64,000 bases of DNA, taken from Plenodomus lindquistii (lineage: Eukaryota > Ascomycota > Dothideomycetes > Pleosporales > Leptosphaeriaceae). Both the position numbers and the translations under genes were made by a program. The stretch spans positions 5,146,001 to 5,210,000 of the forward strand of contig JANUWI010000001.1 in the NCBI GenBank assembly GCA_025504975.1, in the 5' to 3' direction. Below are positions 44,867 to 55,955 of this stretch, piece after piece. The first letter of the stretch is position 1; every line of letters begins with the position of its first letter. The notes under the pieces are model-generated. The model was not told the DNA's origin. It ran no database searches and was given only the letters and a program-made list of their open reading frames with translations.

Positions 44867-46446
44867 ATGACAGCCCAAACCATGCGCCAGACAACAGGAC
44901 ATTGGCGCTGTTCATCCTGTAAGATCAGTGAATTGACCAATCGCACGCACGGTTTCGTCCAACGACTTCAGACCTGGCAATGTTGTCATTGTTTGTTTCC
45001 ACATAATCTGGTGGATCTAGACGATGGCTGCTCCTTTTGCAATTACAGCGACGCACTGGACAAGCACTGGCATACTGGATCCCACCTTCATCAACATGAA
45101 TCCGATACGGTCTTCATGAATGACCCGTCGCTGGTGGATCTCACATCAACATCACCCATGGTGATTGCATACGAGACAGGAGTGTGTGCCTCGATTGCTG
45201 GCGGAGGAATGGACGACTTTGCATCGAGGCTGACTGCTGATACATTGCGCTATTCATCTCTGCTCGATGAATCTGAGAGTTTGGAAGCGACGCAGGATAG
45301 TTTCACAAGCCTTGAGCAAAGCAGCGATCAAGGCTCAACGGCTGCCACGCCCATTGTACCTTACACTTACCACGAATTTGACACCAGCTCGTCAATCAAT
45401 CCGAGCACCACCGACTTAGATAACCTGTACCCAACCGAAGCTACAACAATATCAACAGCATTTGACAGCTCGATCAACTCTGACAACTACACAATTCAAG
45501 AAATGGACAGTGGATATGGCTCTATTCTCGGAGACATGGCCGAGTACGAAGCAAACGCGAGATGGGGCCCTGCTGAGGCTGCACCCAGTACAAACAGTGT
45601 AGACCCCACCGAGGCTACTCTGACAACAAGAAAGAGAAGACGGCTGAACCCTCCGCGACCAAGTCTCGCATGCCCGTTCTTCCAACGCAGTCCATCGCGT
45701 TGCAGAAAAAACCGCTCTTGTGCTGGCCCAGGCTTCGTTGGCATCAACAACGTCAAACAGCATCTTGAAAGAGTTCATCTGTACCATCAATGTGATCGAT
45801 GTGCCGCGGTATTCTACGGTTCGAACGGGGCGGGAAAACTGAAGGCGCATCTCCAGTCAGCTGTATCATGCCCAGTTCGGGCTATATGCAGCAGCAATGT
45901 ATGGGGAATTTCCGAGACCATACTGAATAAGATACGATCCGAACGGCGGTGCAAGAGTACTTTGCCAGAGCAGCGCTGGTTAAAAATGTATACCACCATC
46001 TTTCCGGGTGTTAGCGATGCGGCGTTGCCAAGTCCTTGTAAGTTAGGTATTGCAGCTTTGTACACACACGTTGATCCATGACCTCGAAGACTCCTCGCTA
46101 AAACACAGCAGACGTCCAAGACAGCGCAACAGCTACTCTGTCGAGTTCGAAATCCCAGGCCCAAGCCCTCGAGGACTATGCTCAAGATATCTTGCGGATC
46201 CTACCTGACAAATTGGCAGTCCACATCAAAGCACATGTCACTTTTACCGCGACACCACGAGAGCGCGTGCGTCACGAAATTCACAATGTGGTTCAAAGGG
46301 TTCTTGCGGAAACAGCACTAAAGGTGTCACAGAACGACCCAGCAGCATCAACAGGTCGTCTCCCAGGGATAACGTTCTCCGCTAGAGACAGTGATTCCAG
46401 TGGAAGACGTGTAAATTACCGCTCGCAAATCCCAGATATGATATAG
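44867..46446 (+). CDS. C2H2-type zinc-finger protein, hypothetical
   Basis: Two exons, 44867-46037 and 46109-46446, total 502 residues. The 71-bp intron joins ALPSP to SDVQDSATATL. N-terminal cysteine pairs WRCSSCK, WQCCHC and CSFCNY (about residues 14-65) look like a zinc ribbon. The middle (70-260) is Ser/Thr/Asp-rich and disordered. At about 265-335 is the fungal C2H2 pair typical of uncharacterised Pezizomycotina proteins: LACPFFQRSPSRCRK, then GINNVKQHLERVH (first finger), then QCDRCAAVFYGS...LKAHLQ (second finger). The C-terminal region is helical and charged. It is probably a DNA-binding or chromatin-linked protein, but no target can be named. Confidence 0.85.
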
Positions 46447-47360
46447 CTCGCGGATCTGTAGACCTTTGATACAGTTGAGATGATGAGCATGGCGCACTGA
46501 AATGCGAGCCATTTTAAAAAAAAAATCTTTAAAAGCAGGCGTGAGATGCTGTCCATTTTTGCTAATTGAGTAAGCTATCGTCTAGAGTCACGGGAACTAC
46601 TGCATTGGTCTTAGCCCGGCCCGGGGAGCAGCACGTGTTTCGATATACCAGATTGTTATTTCATCCTGGAGCCTTATGACAACACTATTCCCGAAATCAT
46701 CTGCGGGTGATGAGACGCGAGAAAAGAGGACGCTAGCGTTGGGGTAGGCATGAAGGGTTTTAAAAGCGTCGAGGAGTTGAGTTAGTGGACAGATTGCTCA
46801 TGGCGAACAGAATTCGCATGATGGGAGGAATTGCGAGATGGGGAGACAGACGTACAATGAAACAATGTGTGTCTTTTCTACGCCTTTGAATAATGAGAAT
46901 AGGCGCCTGGGATACTCCCTTGCTTAACTAATCCCAATACAGTGGATACCTTCCTTCGTTATAATGCAAATATCGTTGTACTGGATGTTTAGTCTTTACG
47001 ATCAACTTCCATGGTCAGGTCTTTCGGCAATATATATCACTGTGATACTAGAATCGAGTATACTGTTAAGTAGACTGGTATTGTTCTACAGCACTTTGTT
47101 TTCTTATTAGCTGAAGTTGGTGTGGCTGTGGTGTGGTGCCTTCAAGTCTCCATCTCGGGATGAATTCATTGCTAATATTATTCCTTGACCTAAAATTCAT
47201 TCATACTTATCGTTGCGCTTTCTCGCCAATAATAAAACGTGAGGAGGAAAAAGGGGGAATATCTCTGTCCAGACCAAGCCATAGTTGTTGTTGTCGTCCG
47301 AGTTGATACGTGTACTCCCCACCGAGTCGAGTGCAAGCACTACAAATCCACTCCACTCGA
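46447..47360. other. Convergent 3' intergenic
   Basis: About 900 bp between the C2H2 gene and the GABA transaminase stop codons. Contains an A-rich run near 46515-46530 that may belong to the C2H2 3' end. No gene supported. Confidence 0.5.
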
Positions 47361-48955
47361 CTACGATTGAAAAACCCGCTCCAACCTCTCCAACAACAAA
47401 TCAGCATGATGCTTTTGGAAAATCAGCATCGGCCTCAACCGCACCGCCCTCTCCCCGGACCCCCCAATATTAACCCCTTGTCCCTTAGCCTTCCTCAACA
47501 CCTCATCGCGTCTGTGGCTATCAAATGCAATAAACGTGCCCTGTCCTTTTCCCCTCAAATTCTGAATGTCCTGTGGATACTTCTCACCCAGTCTTTCCAA
47601 ACCCTTGAAAAGATAGTCTCCCGTGACAGCCGTGCTATTCACCAAATCCATACGTTCGATTTCTTTGATAATGCTGCGAAACAGGATAGCCCGCGCGGGA
47701 TCGCCCATCCACGTGTTGAACTGGCGATATGGCTTGTTCGGCCTGAGATCATCATTGCCAAAATAATACCCCGCTGTTTGCGCCTTTTTGCTAAATGTCA
47801 CCATGTCCGGCGGAGACGTAAGACCCCAATGCTCGTGGGCCCAGAATTTCCCCGTCGCGCCGACGCCCGTTTGCACTTCGTCTACTATCATCAAGACGTT
47901 GAGTTTTTTGGTCAGGTTGCGTAGGCCGCGGAAGAAGGCGGGGGAGGCGTGGTTGTCGCCGCCTTCGGATTGGACGGGCTCGATTACGACGGCTGCTGGG
48001 GGGGAGGGGAAGGTTTTTATGATTTCTTCGGTTGCGGCGAGACAGCGGGATTCTTCGGCGGCGTTTTCGGCAGCGTGTTCGTGGAGGGGGTATTTTAGGG
48101 CGGGGAAGGGGGCTTGGGGCCAGTTGAAGGCGGGAATGTCGAGTTTGTGGATGGGCTTGCTGCGGGTGGTGCTGAGGGAGCCGAAGAGGCGGCCGTGGAA
48201 GCCGCTCTTGAAGGATAGGATGGAGAGGTCGGGGGCGCCGGGGGATTTGTTGTCCATGGATGAGGTTATGTCTTCGGTGGAGAAGTCGGCCGCCGCGCCG
48301 CCGCGTTCTTGTTGGCGGCGGTACATGAAGGCGGCTTTGTAGGCCAGTTCATTTGCATCGCTGCCCGATTGGCCGGTGAAGACTTGGTTGAGGCCCTTGG
48401 GGGCTACGCTGAGAATACCTGTTTCAAGAATGTGCGCCCAGTCGTGTTGCGGAAAGTTTCCAAGAGCGGGGCGGTTGACAATGGCAGAGGCCATTTCGGG
48501 AGATGTGGCGGCGAGGAGGAGAGAGGGGTTGTTGTAGCCGACGGGGATGGAGGCGATTTGCGCGTAGACGTCTAAGAGGACATTGCCGTCTAGGTCGGCG
48601 ATACTAGTCACCTATCAGCATATGCTACTGCTGGCGTACGATGTGATGGAAATGTCAAGACATACTAGTTTCCGTATGATTGCGAATAATCCGCCATCAT
48701 GTTCAAACTTCGTGTATCAAAGACTTGGCTCAGGCGCTCAATCTCCTTTTTGCTCTGTGGGCCTGGAATGGCGGTTTTGATAATGGGTTCTCTGGGCTCA
48801 TCGGGGAAGAAGGGCTGCTGGCTGGTCTCTGTGACTGAGGCGGCCGCAGCTGCAGAGGCATATCGCCGTCTTTGCAGGGCAATCTGTGGTAGTCTGGAGG
48901 TTGTGCGAGGGATGGCGGTGCGGGCACGACCCGCTGTCCGCAGAAGGTACGCCAT
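47361..48955 (-). CDS. UGA1: 4-aminobutyrate (GABA) aminotransferase, mitochondrial type
   Basis: PLP enzyme converting GABA and 2-oxoglutarate to succinic semialdehyde and glutamate, first step of GABA use in the GABA shunt. Two exons: 48955-48666 and 48603-47361; 510 residues. The 62-bp intron uses the second of two nearby acceptors; the first would create a stop. Joined sequence reads DYSQSYGNYIADLDGNVLLD. The first ~40 residues are Arg/Ala-rich with no acids until residue 43, a mitochondrial presequence. Class-III aminotransferase marks: VFTGQSGSDANELAYKAA, FHGRLFGSLS, AAVVIEPVQSEGGDNHAS, IVDEVQTGVGATGKFWAHEHW and the PLP lysine in MVTFSKKAQTAGYY (quoted as short blocks). It is likely nitrogen-regulated in fungi, but no GATA cluster was scored here. 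Confidence 0.96.
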
Positions 48956-49789
48956 TGTGGTGTGTGTAGTGTGGAAGAGAATGTCCGATATCACGGAGAT
49001 AAAATCGGTGGGGGAGCTTCAGAGAGCTGGAATGCGGGGAGTGGCCAGAGCTTCAGCGCGAGTAAGCTGGAGACATAGAATATCTTCAAGTCAATCGGGA
49101 AGAAATGGTACGGTGGATTCAGAAGATGTATAGTTTAGGAGTGAGTTCCGTAGCGACAACAGACTTTATACCAACCTTTGAATGTTGTTATCAACAACAC
49201 CAGTCGCTGGTAGGGCGTCAACCGACCATCATTCGCGATCATACGCGCTACCTACCGTTGGACCCTGGGTTATACGATATTCGGCTAGCACCAGATGCCC
49301 GCATGATCTCCACACGCCCTAGACGCCCACTCCCCGCAAAACCGCACATGGAAAACGTAACAACACCAAAGCTGGCGGAAAGACAAGTCGTCTGTCTCCG
49401 TCGGATAGCTCAAGCCATGATCATGGATTCTAACCTTGTACCCAAAAACCAGCACGCAAAAAGACAAGCACCACAAGCCAATCATACCTAGGCTCATGGT
49501 CTCGAAACCATCCAGATACAGTAGAAACCACGCTTTTCACGACTCCTTCTTGTGGTGGCTTGGTTCCATTCGTTATTCTGCGCATTTCATCCTTTGTGCA
49601 AGTCTCTCCTAGGGCTTGATCGAAGCTACAAATGCGTTTCTGGTATTGCTTGTGCTGTAGGAAAAGGATCGTTACTCATTCCCAACCATGGCATAATTAA
49701 TTACTAACTCCATTCTTCACTTCTATTCTCTCTTCGCCCTTTCCTTTCCTCTAAAGCATCCATTATATCAAACAGGTCGCTCCAGCCGG

Positions 49790-49791
<2 letters not shown>

Positions 49792-49824
<33 letters not shown>
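49792..49824. repeat. (TG)n microsatellite
   Basis: About 16 TG dinucleotides without interruption. Confidence 0.95.
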
Positions 49825-49827
<3 letters not shown>

Positions 49828-49965
49828 CGTACTAACTCCTTCAATCCACTAATCCAAAACATCATCAAACAAACACATAAAAAAACATAAAATAAATGTG
49901 TACATTTCCAAACTTTAAAAATTGTTGCCCATGTGCCACTTATGCCTCATCTCATGAATGGGATT

Positions 49966-49982
49966 GGGGGGGGGGGGGGGGG
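49966..49982. repeat. Homopolymeric G run (G17)
   Basis: Seventeen consecutive G bases; exact length may be a sequencing artefact. On the minus strand it is a C17 run in the presumed 3' region of the gene ending at 50352. Confidence 0.9.
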
Positions 49983-50210
49983 TATCACCGTATGCGGTTC
50001 CATTCATTCCTTGTGGAACCCCGAACCGCCAGAAAAAAAAACCCCGAACCGCTAATATCGCCGAAAAAAACATGAATGACCATGTAAAAAAAGACAAAAA
50101 AACGCCAGTACAACAAAAAACAAGCCGGGACCAGTTATGTGTGTGGGTTGTGCGAGGGGGAAGAAAAATGCAAAAGTAGGCCGTAACATTCGCTGCCGTT
50201 AGAAATGCAT

Positions 50211-50235
50211 GCCATGCCATGCCATGCCATGCCAT
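50211..50235. repeat. (GCCAT)5 pentanucleotide repeat
   Basis: Five perfect GCCAT units, preceded by ATGCAT. Confidence 0.95.
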
Positions 50236-50351
50236 GTGCAGAAAATGTAGCACAAGGATGTCCAACACCCTATCCCATCTCTCTTCTTCTCTTCCCCTCC
50301 CTTCTCTTGTCTTCTCTTCTCTTCTCTTCCCCCACCTTCCTAACCTCTCAC

Positions 50352-52868
50352 TCACTCACTACCACCAAGCACAACCCTCCCCCTCCACTCCAACCCCTCC
50401 CTCTCACAATACTCGCCCAAAAACCTCAGTCCAAATCTTACCGCCTGGATGGGACTCGTATCCACACCGAGGGGCAGAAAATACGGTCCCGCCATCTTAG
50501 CCCCACTAATCTTATCCGGGTCGCGCGCAAGACGGAGATTGGTTTCGCGCCCAGCCCACGTCTTGCGGTATTGAGATTGAATCTCGTCCATGGGGAGGGC
50601 GAGGCGGGCGTCGGCAAAGTGGCGGGCTGCGGCGAGGGTGTGGGCGGAGAGGAGGGCGAGGTTTTCTGCTGCACTTCCGTTCCCGGTACTGTTATTGGGA
50701 GTTTGGTTTGGGGGCATGTCTTGTGGTGAGTCGTGCGTTGTCCTGGCACTACTGCCGCGCTGGGCGACGTGCGTGCAGATTGCGGAGGCGATGGTGGAAC
50801 TCAGATAGGAACGGAGACCGTTGAGGTGGGGGAAGTCTTTTGTGCAGCGCGCGTAGGAGATGCAGAGGGGAAGTAGGGTTTTCCAGGTTTGTTCTACTTC
50901 GGCGGGGCGGTTGCGGAGGTGCAGGGAGGCGTCTTGTGCGGTGTAGGCGGCCATGTAGGATCTGATTGATATTAGCAAATCTGGTCCTGTAGTGGATTGT
51001 TTCGAGGACGTACAAGATGCACTCGAGGTTAGTAACAGCGGCGCGTTTCTCATCTTGCTTGTCGATTTTCCCACCCGCAGTAAGGATCTTGGTCGCTTCG
51101 TGTTTGAGAGCTCGGCCCATTTGGTTGAGTTTCATCGACGTTTGCGAGAGGAGGGCAATGTCGGCTTGCTTCTTGCCGGCTAGTGGAGCAGATGTAGGAC
51201 CAGCTTTTGAATCAGCTTTTGCGCCGGCAGGAGTTGTGCCTGACCGCCCGGGCGTCGTGTCGTGGCTTTCTGAAGAAGCGGTGCGCAGCATGCTGACGGC
51301 CTTTAGGTCTTTCTTAGGAGTTAGATATTGCAATTGTGTCTTCTGGGCATTGCTAGTCTTGCTCGAGGGAGCTGGAGAAGAAGTCGCCTGGACGGGTGTG
51401 ATCGGGCGATTTTCCTGTGAAAGTGCGCGAGGTCGCTTGGCCGGTACAGATAACGTAGCCTCTTCTTCTGCATGACGCCGCTTCTCGGGGACTTTGGTAG
51501 CTGGAGCGGCAGTTTTCGCGCTTGTGCTGGCACTCGGAACAGGTGTGGTTGTAGGTGTCGCATTATCTCCTCGTCGAGCAGCAACCTTGGGTATCGGCTT
51601 CTTCTTAATGACGGGTCCTTCAATAGGTTTCGCTGGGAGTTCCCTCTCTTTTGGTTTCTCCTTGTCCTTGTCCTTGTCCTTGTCCCTCTCCGTCTCACCC
51701 GTCGCGTCAAGACTCTCCTTCTGCTCCGGCTTCTTCTTCGGCGGCAACCTCAACAGGTTCTTAACAATCGATGCTTTGGCCTTTGAAAACTTTAGTGTGA
51801 CAATCATACTACGATTGGTTTCGCCGGTACGCACCGGTGCTGGGTTTGGCGAGGTGCCATTGACTGACACGGATCGTATACGATTCTCAGTCTTTACAGG
51901 GCCGTCAGGTTTCTGAGCGTGCGCAGTGGGGACGGCAAGCGTCTGGCTCTTGCGATCTGAAGATGACGTGGAAACATCAGACTCTGCGCGCTTTCGTTGC
52001 ACGTCTTGCCGATCTAATTCAGCCTGGATGTTGGTGGGCAGTGTAGGTGAGAGTATGTCTGGCAGGCCATGAGGATTCCCCAGAGGTTCATCGACAGGCG
52101 ACAGGATTGGAGGCAGACCGTGCGGTGTTGCGTTGGGCGTGTCGGACTTGGTGGTGGTCTTGGAGCCAACCGAGTCGCTCTTTGGCCGTGATGTGGTCGT
52201 GTGTGATGGTACTGGGGGCTGTGTGGAGTCTGCCTTGATCTTTTCGGCTCGTCGCTCGTCGCGTATGCCATTCGAGGGTCTGTATTGTGTTAGCCGTGCA
52301 CTGCCAGACCAATGCGATCAACATGCCGTGAGGGTGACTTTGCGCCAGGCTTTGGTGCGGGCGCAGTCTGCGTCTCCGCCTTGGCTACACCGTTGGCCTG
52401 CTCTGGCGCATGCTTGGTGGGCGCAAGACTCGGCGAGGCGGTCTTTGCGCCAGGCGTGACGGTGCCATTCGCCTGCTTGACCTTGAAGGCCGAGAGGTTG
52501 GGCTTCCGCTTGGCTGGCTGGGTGGACCTTGAGCGCTCTGGCTCTGGCTCGTTCTCTTCCCCGGCCTGCAGCTCGAAGCAGTCTTGACACGGCTCGCGGT
52601 AGTGGTAGGTGCGATACTGCAGGTGCTCTTCATCATGGCGCCAGAGATGGCCCAGCATCCACGCATAGGCCTCCTGTCGCGAGTGGTAGGTGTAGGGATG
52701 GAGAGAGGGCGTGGAGAGGACATAGGGCGCTGGTGGCACGGCCGTCTTTATGCGCTTGAAGATGCCGTCGAGGGCGTCCACGTCTTGCTGGCCGTCGGCG
52801 GAGAGGTGCTTGCGCTTGAGGGCGCGCGTGGTTTCGACAATGGCGTCAGGTCGCTCGGGGCCCGACAT
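50352..52868 (-). CDS. Large disordered protein with conserved LPPILSP-type motifs, hypothetical
   Basis: Three exons are visible: from ATG 52868 to about 52330, from about 52276 to 51014, and 50961-50352; roughly 800 residues. The second join is clear (GTACGT donor, CAG acceptor, giving ECIL-SYMAAYTAQDASL). The first is not: the acceptor ACAG at about 52277 is good, but the best-looking donors are out of phase, and the only GT in the right phase is a weak GTCACC at about 52335. Exon 1 has a compact conserved-looking block (YHSRQEAYAWMLGHLWRHDEEH). Exon 2 begins with HGLPPILSPVDEP and HGLPDILSPTLP, a twofold motif, then long K/E/P/T-rich disorder (KDKDKDKEKPKERE). Exon 3 is helical. I do not recognise the family; nuclear location is plausible from basic clusters. 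Confidence 0.7.
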
Positions 52869-53970
52869 GGCCGGCGACGGTGATGGTGGAGGGGAGGAGC
52901 GAAGGGGGCGCGGGGGGAGTCGCAATGGCAGGTGGGCGTCGTAGGGTTGGGAAGAGCGCGTACAGGCGATAGAGGGTCATTAAGCCTGCGGGTGCAGCCG
53001 TTGGAGGTGGGGCGCTGTGACAACGCGGCGACGGCGCGCGCGTCTTCTGGCGGCCGGTCGCGGTGAAGATGCGGGCGCAAGAGGCTGCCCTGGAACCGAC
53101 GACTAGTCGGTCTGCAAAGACTTTGCGCAGGCTCTCTGTTGCTCGTCTAGCACTGAACAGGTGCAGAATCACTGACTGGCACTGGCACTGGCACTCACCA
53201 ACTAGCGTTGCTACCGGTGTGCGCTGGTGATAGGGCTGATGTCGCACATGGCCCTCTTACCCCAGGCAATGTCTCGTGACCGTGGTCTTGGTGGGGGAGA
53301 CGTCAATCCTGGCTCTGCGCGCCCGCGACACTGCAAAGGAGCAAGGGGATAGTTGGCTAGCTGGTGTTTTGGTCGGCAGCGCAGCCTCAGGCCCTCAGCA
53401 TCTTGACATGTCGGAGCGGCCGTATGATGCATTGCTTGGCGCTGCAGCGGAAACAAACACCCCCGTCTGCGCTATTATTGGCCATGGGCGCTTGTGGCTT
53501 CCACTGCCAATGCAACTTTAGGTCTGCCTCCACACTGCTTACTGTGCACATGTCACTGCATCTTGACGTCTGGGGTACCGCTGATCAACATGTGTATCTA
53601 CCATTCCAATGTCAATCATTACTTGGACTGTCTGGACCAGGTTGTCTGTCATGGGCAAAGTTGATATGAATCGTGGGACGTCCCGCTCCAAGATCGGCAC
53701 GTGGAGCCGCCGTTACTCTGCACCATCGCCTATCGCTCATCAGCCAATCACATGCGCCAGATGAATGTCCAGGTGATATCACGACAACCCCCAGGCCAGA
53801 CATCAATCATAACTCGTCAACTTGCTTGGCTCTTTGCCGTGGTGGAGGTGGGGACCTCGATTGTGATTATCCAACATCGACTCTGGGTAAGCCTGCGCCT
53901 GGTCCAAGACTACAGCACCATTACACGGAACCACTGTTGAAGTTAGGGCCTTGATGCTTCGCAACCAAAT
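52869..53970. other. Intergenic, no supported gene
   Basis: About 1.1 kb, upstream of the hypothetical protein and downstream of XRCC4. The frame of the former is open further upstream, but only to a non-ATG codon. Contains a short (CTGGCA)n-like repeat near 53175-53197. Confidence 0.5.
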
Positions 53971-55258
53971 TCACAACTCTTCTTCGTCAGTCGTGTCATC
54001 GCCATCATCCTCCACAGGCGATGCTGCCTTCTTCGCAACATCTTTGCTCCTCGTTGAAGGCCGTCCAAATGGCAGCGACCGTGGTGGAGGCACCCCTTTG
54101 CTGTCTCCACCCTCTTCCGCCCCCTTCTTCTTTTGCGCACCCGAATTCGACTGCACGGTTTCAGATGCCGGTTGTCTTGTTCTTGTCGTTCGTGGCGCTG
54201 AGACTTCCTCCTCCGACTCTGTTTCATCCTCAGACCTGTCCGGAGTTGTGCGCCCTTGCGCTTCCTCATCGGCTTGCTCCTCTTCTGCTTTTGCTTGGTC
54301 AATTTCCATCTGGTCGCTATCTGACTCTTGTGGCTTAGAATCAGGCTCTGCAGATTGAGCAGCGGCTTTGCGCTTGGATGTTCTTGATGCGGCTGGCTTG
54401 CGTGATTTGGTGTTTGTTCTTGATGCTTTGACAGTGGTGGCTGCACGACGAGGTCAAATCGGAGTGCTTCCCAATGTCATCATCGCCTGACTCACCTCTA
54501 TTAACGTCGACTTTGGCATCAGCTAAGATGCGCCCCTGGTCTCGAATCTTTCTCTTCTTCTCGTTGAGCAACTGCATAAACTGCTGCAGCATCGCAGTCT
54601 CGGCCTCATTCTTGGCCCTGATGAAGTCTTGCAGCTGTGCATCGAGCTTGGCAATTGTGTCTTTCTCATCGTTGGCTCGAGTCGTCAAGTCTGCAAGTTG
54701 CTTCAAGGTCGTTGCATGAGCAACCGCCGATGTTTGCGCCCATTCAAACGGATTGAACTCGAATTCCTCATCGAGCGGAAGTGTAATCTCTCCAAGTGTG
54801 ACCTAAGCCACTGTTAGTCTGTCTTGCTCAAACCCAACCTCGGAAATTGCCAACCTTAATATCGCCAATGTCCTGTCGGATTGAGAGTTGCAAATTGTCA
54901 TTTTCCAAAACATAGACTAGGCGAACGCCCTCCAATATCTTGACTTGGTCTCTGGGGGGCGGTGTTTGGAGTAGGAAGTAGGACAAAACAGTGGTCCATT
55001 CATCATCGGTGCCCTTGAATTTCTGCTTCAACTTGCCGAGATTGCGCTGCTTGACTACAGTGACATCAGCACACGTAAGCTTGATCTCGGACGGCCGAAG
55101 TTTAATGGCATACTCGTCGTCACATACGGGCTCTCTCCCTCGCAGCCGACGAGGCGCACATCAAGTGGCTGTGCACCTGCGTCTTGGTGCACCTCGACGA
55201 CGACGGTCTGGCCACGGCCGCTTGCAGGCTCGACGGCAATGATGTGACGGTGGGCCAT
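53971..55258 (-). CDS. XRCC4: XRCC4/LIF1-type non-homologous end-joining factor
   Basis: Scaffold protein that binds and stabilises DNA ligase IV in double-strand-break repair. Four exons: 55258-55114, 55054-54855, 54802-54496 and 54440-53971; 373 residues. The first intron uses a GTATGC donor and gives GESPYVTTIKQRNLGKL; family head-domain blocks LDVRLVGCEGESPY and GTDDEWTTVLSYFLLQ follow. Residues about 140-205 form a long coiled coil (LKQLADLTTRANDEKDTIAKLD and onward, quoted in part), the dimerisation and ligase-binding stalk. The tail is basic (SRTSKRKAAA, probable nuclear signal) then acidic and Ser-rich with possible CK2 and ATM-type SQ/TQ sites, ending DDTTDEEEL. Sequence divergence is typical of this family, so the call rests on head plus coiled-coil order. 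Divergent from the BYR4-like gene across 700 bp. Confidence 0.85.
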
Positions 55259-55955
55259 GGGTTTCGTGTGCGGGCGGGTGGGGACGATGTGAAGTTGTGC
55301 CTCGTGGTGTGCGGTAGGGCTGTGTTTCAGGTTGAAGATGTGATGCAGCGTGGGCAGGGTCCAGGGCCCGGGTGTTTCAACGGCCCAGGGTGCTGAGTGA
55401 TTGGCGAAGCAAGTTTATCGACCGCGTGATGGGATGGACCATGGGGTGAATCATGGGAGCTTGGAAACTGGCCGATTTGAACTTTATACGGTGGACAGAT
55501 GACGAGTGGAACGCGTGTGGGACACGGCAAGGCAGCAGTTGTTTTGGTGTGGATGATTTGCAGTGCTTGGTGTAGTAGCTAATGCCAGGCACCGGCCACT
55601 AGACGTGTGCAGGCCTCAGAGCAGGTCGCATGGCCGCAAAGGGGGCCCCCGTGTGTTCTTTGGGACGGGGCGATGGCGGTTTCCGGGTTGATTGTTTGTT
55701 GTCTGAATGGGATGATGCTTATTTTTATTTTTTCGGCCTCGTATGTATCGTCTCGGTGTTTACATATGTATTATGGTGGTCACAGCACAGCACGGCCGAC
55801 GACCCAATAGAGCCAAGACGGACCCAACCACCTCTGCCCTCGCCAATTCTGCGTGCAGCACACAGCACACAGCACACAGCACACAACACGACGACACGAC
55901 GACACGACATCCGCCCATCGTCACCACCCTCCCACGCCCACCCTCCCGCGCGAGC
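55259..55955. promoter_or_regulatory. Divergent promoter region XRCC4 / BYR4-like
   Basis: About 700 bp between divergent start codons. An ACACAGC-type repeat (ACACAGCACACAGCACACA, about 55860-55880) lies in the probable leader of the BYR4-like gene. No specific factor site is claimed. Confidence 0.5.

Larger units (their letters stand above)
48956..50351. other. Intergenic with simple repeats
   Basis: About 1.4 kb. The right half has a (TG)n tract (49792-49824), a G17 run, A-rich blocks and (GCCAT)n; these lie past the 3' end of the minus-strand gene ending at 50352. A 128-codon frame at 49105-49491 has no domain and overlaps the GABA transaminase promoter, so it is not called. Confidence 0.5.

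Noticed and set aside
49105..49491. 128-codon ORF, plus strand
   Set aside because: No domain, and it lies in the promoter side of the GABA transaminase gene.
55743..55955. Upstream extension of the BYR4-like ORF (71 extra codons)
   Set aside because: The extension is a His/Thr repeat from an ACACAGC-type leader; the ATG at 55956 starts conserved-looking sequence.
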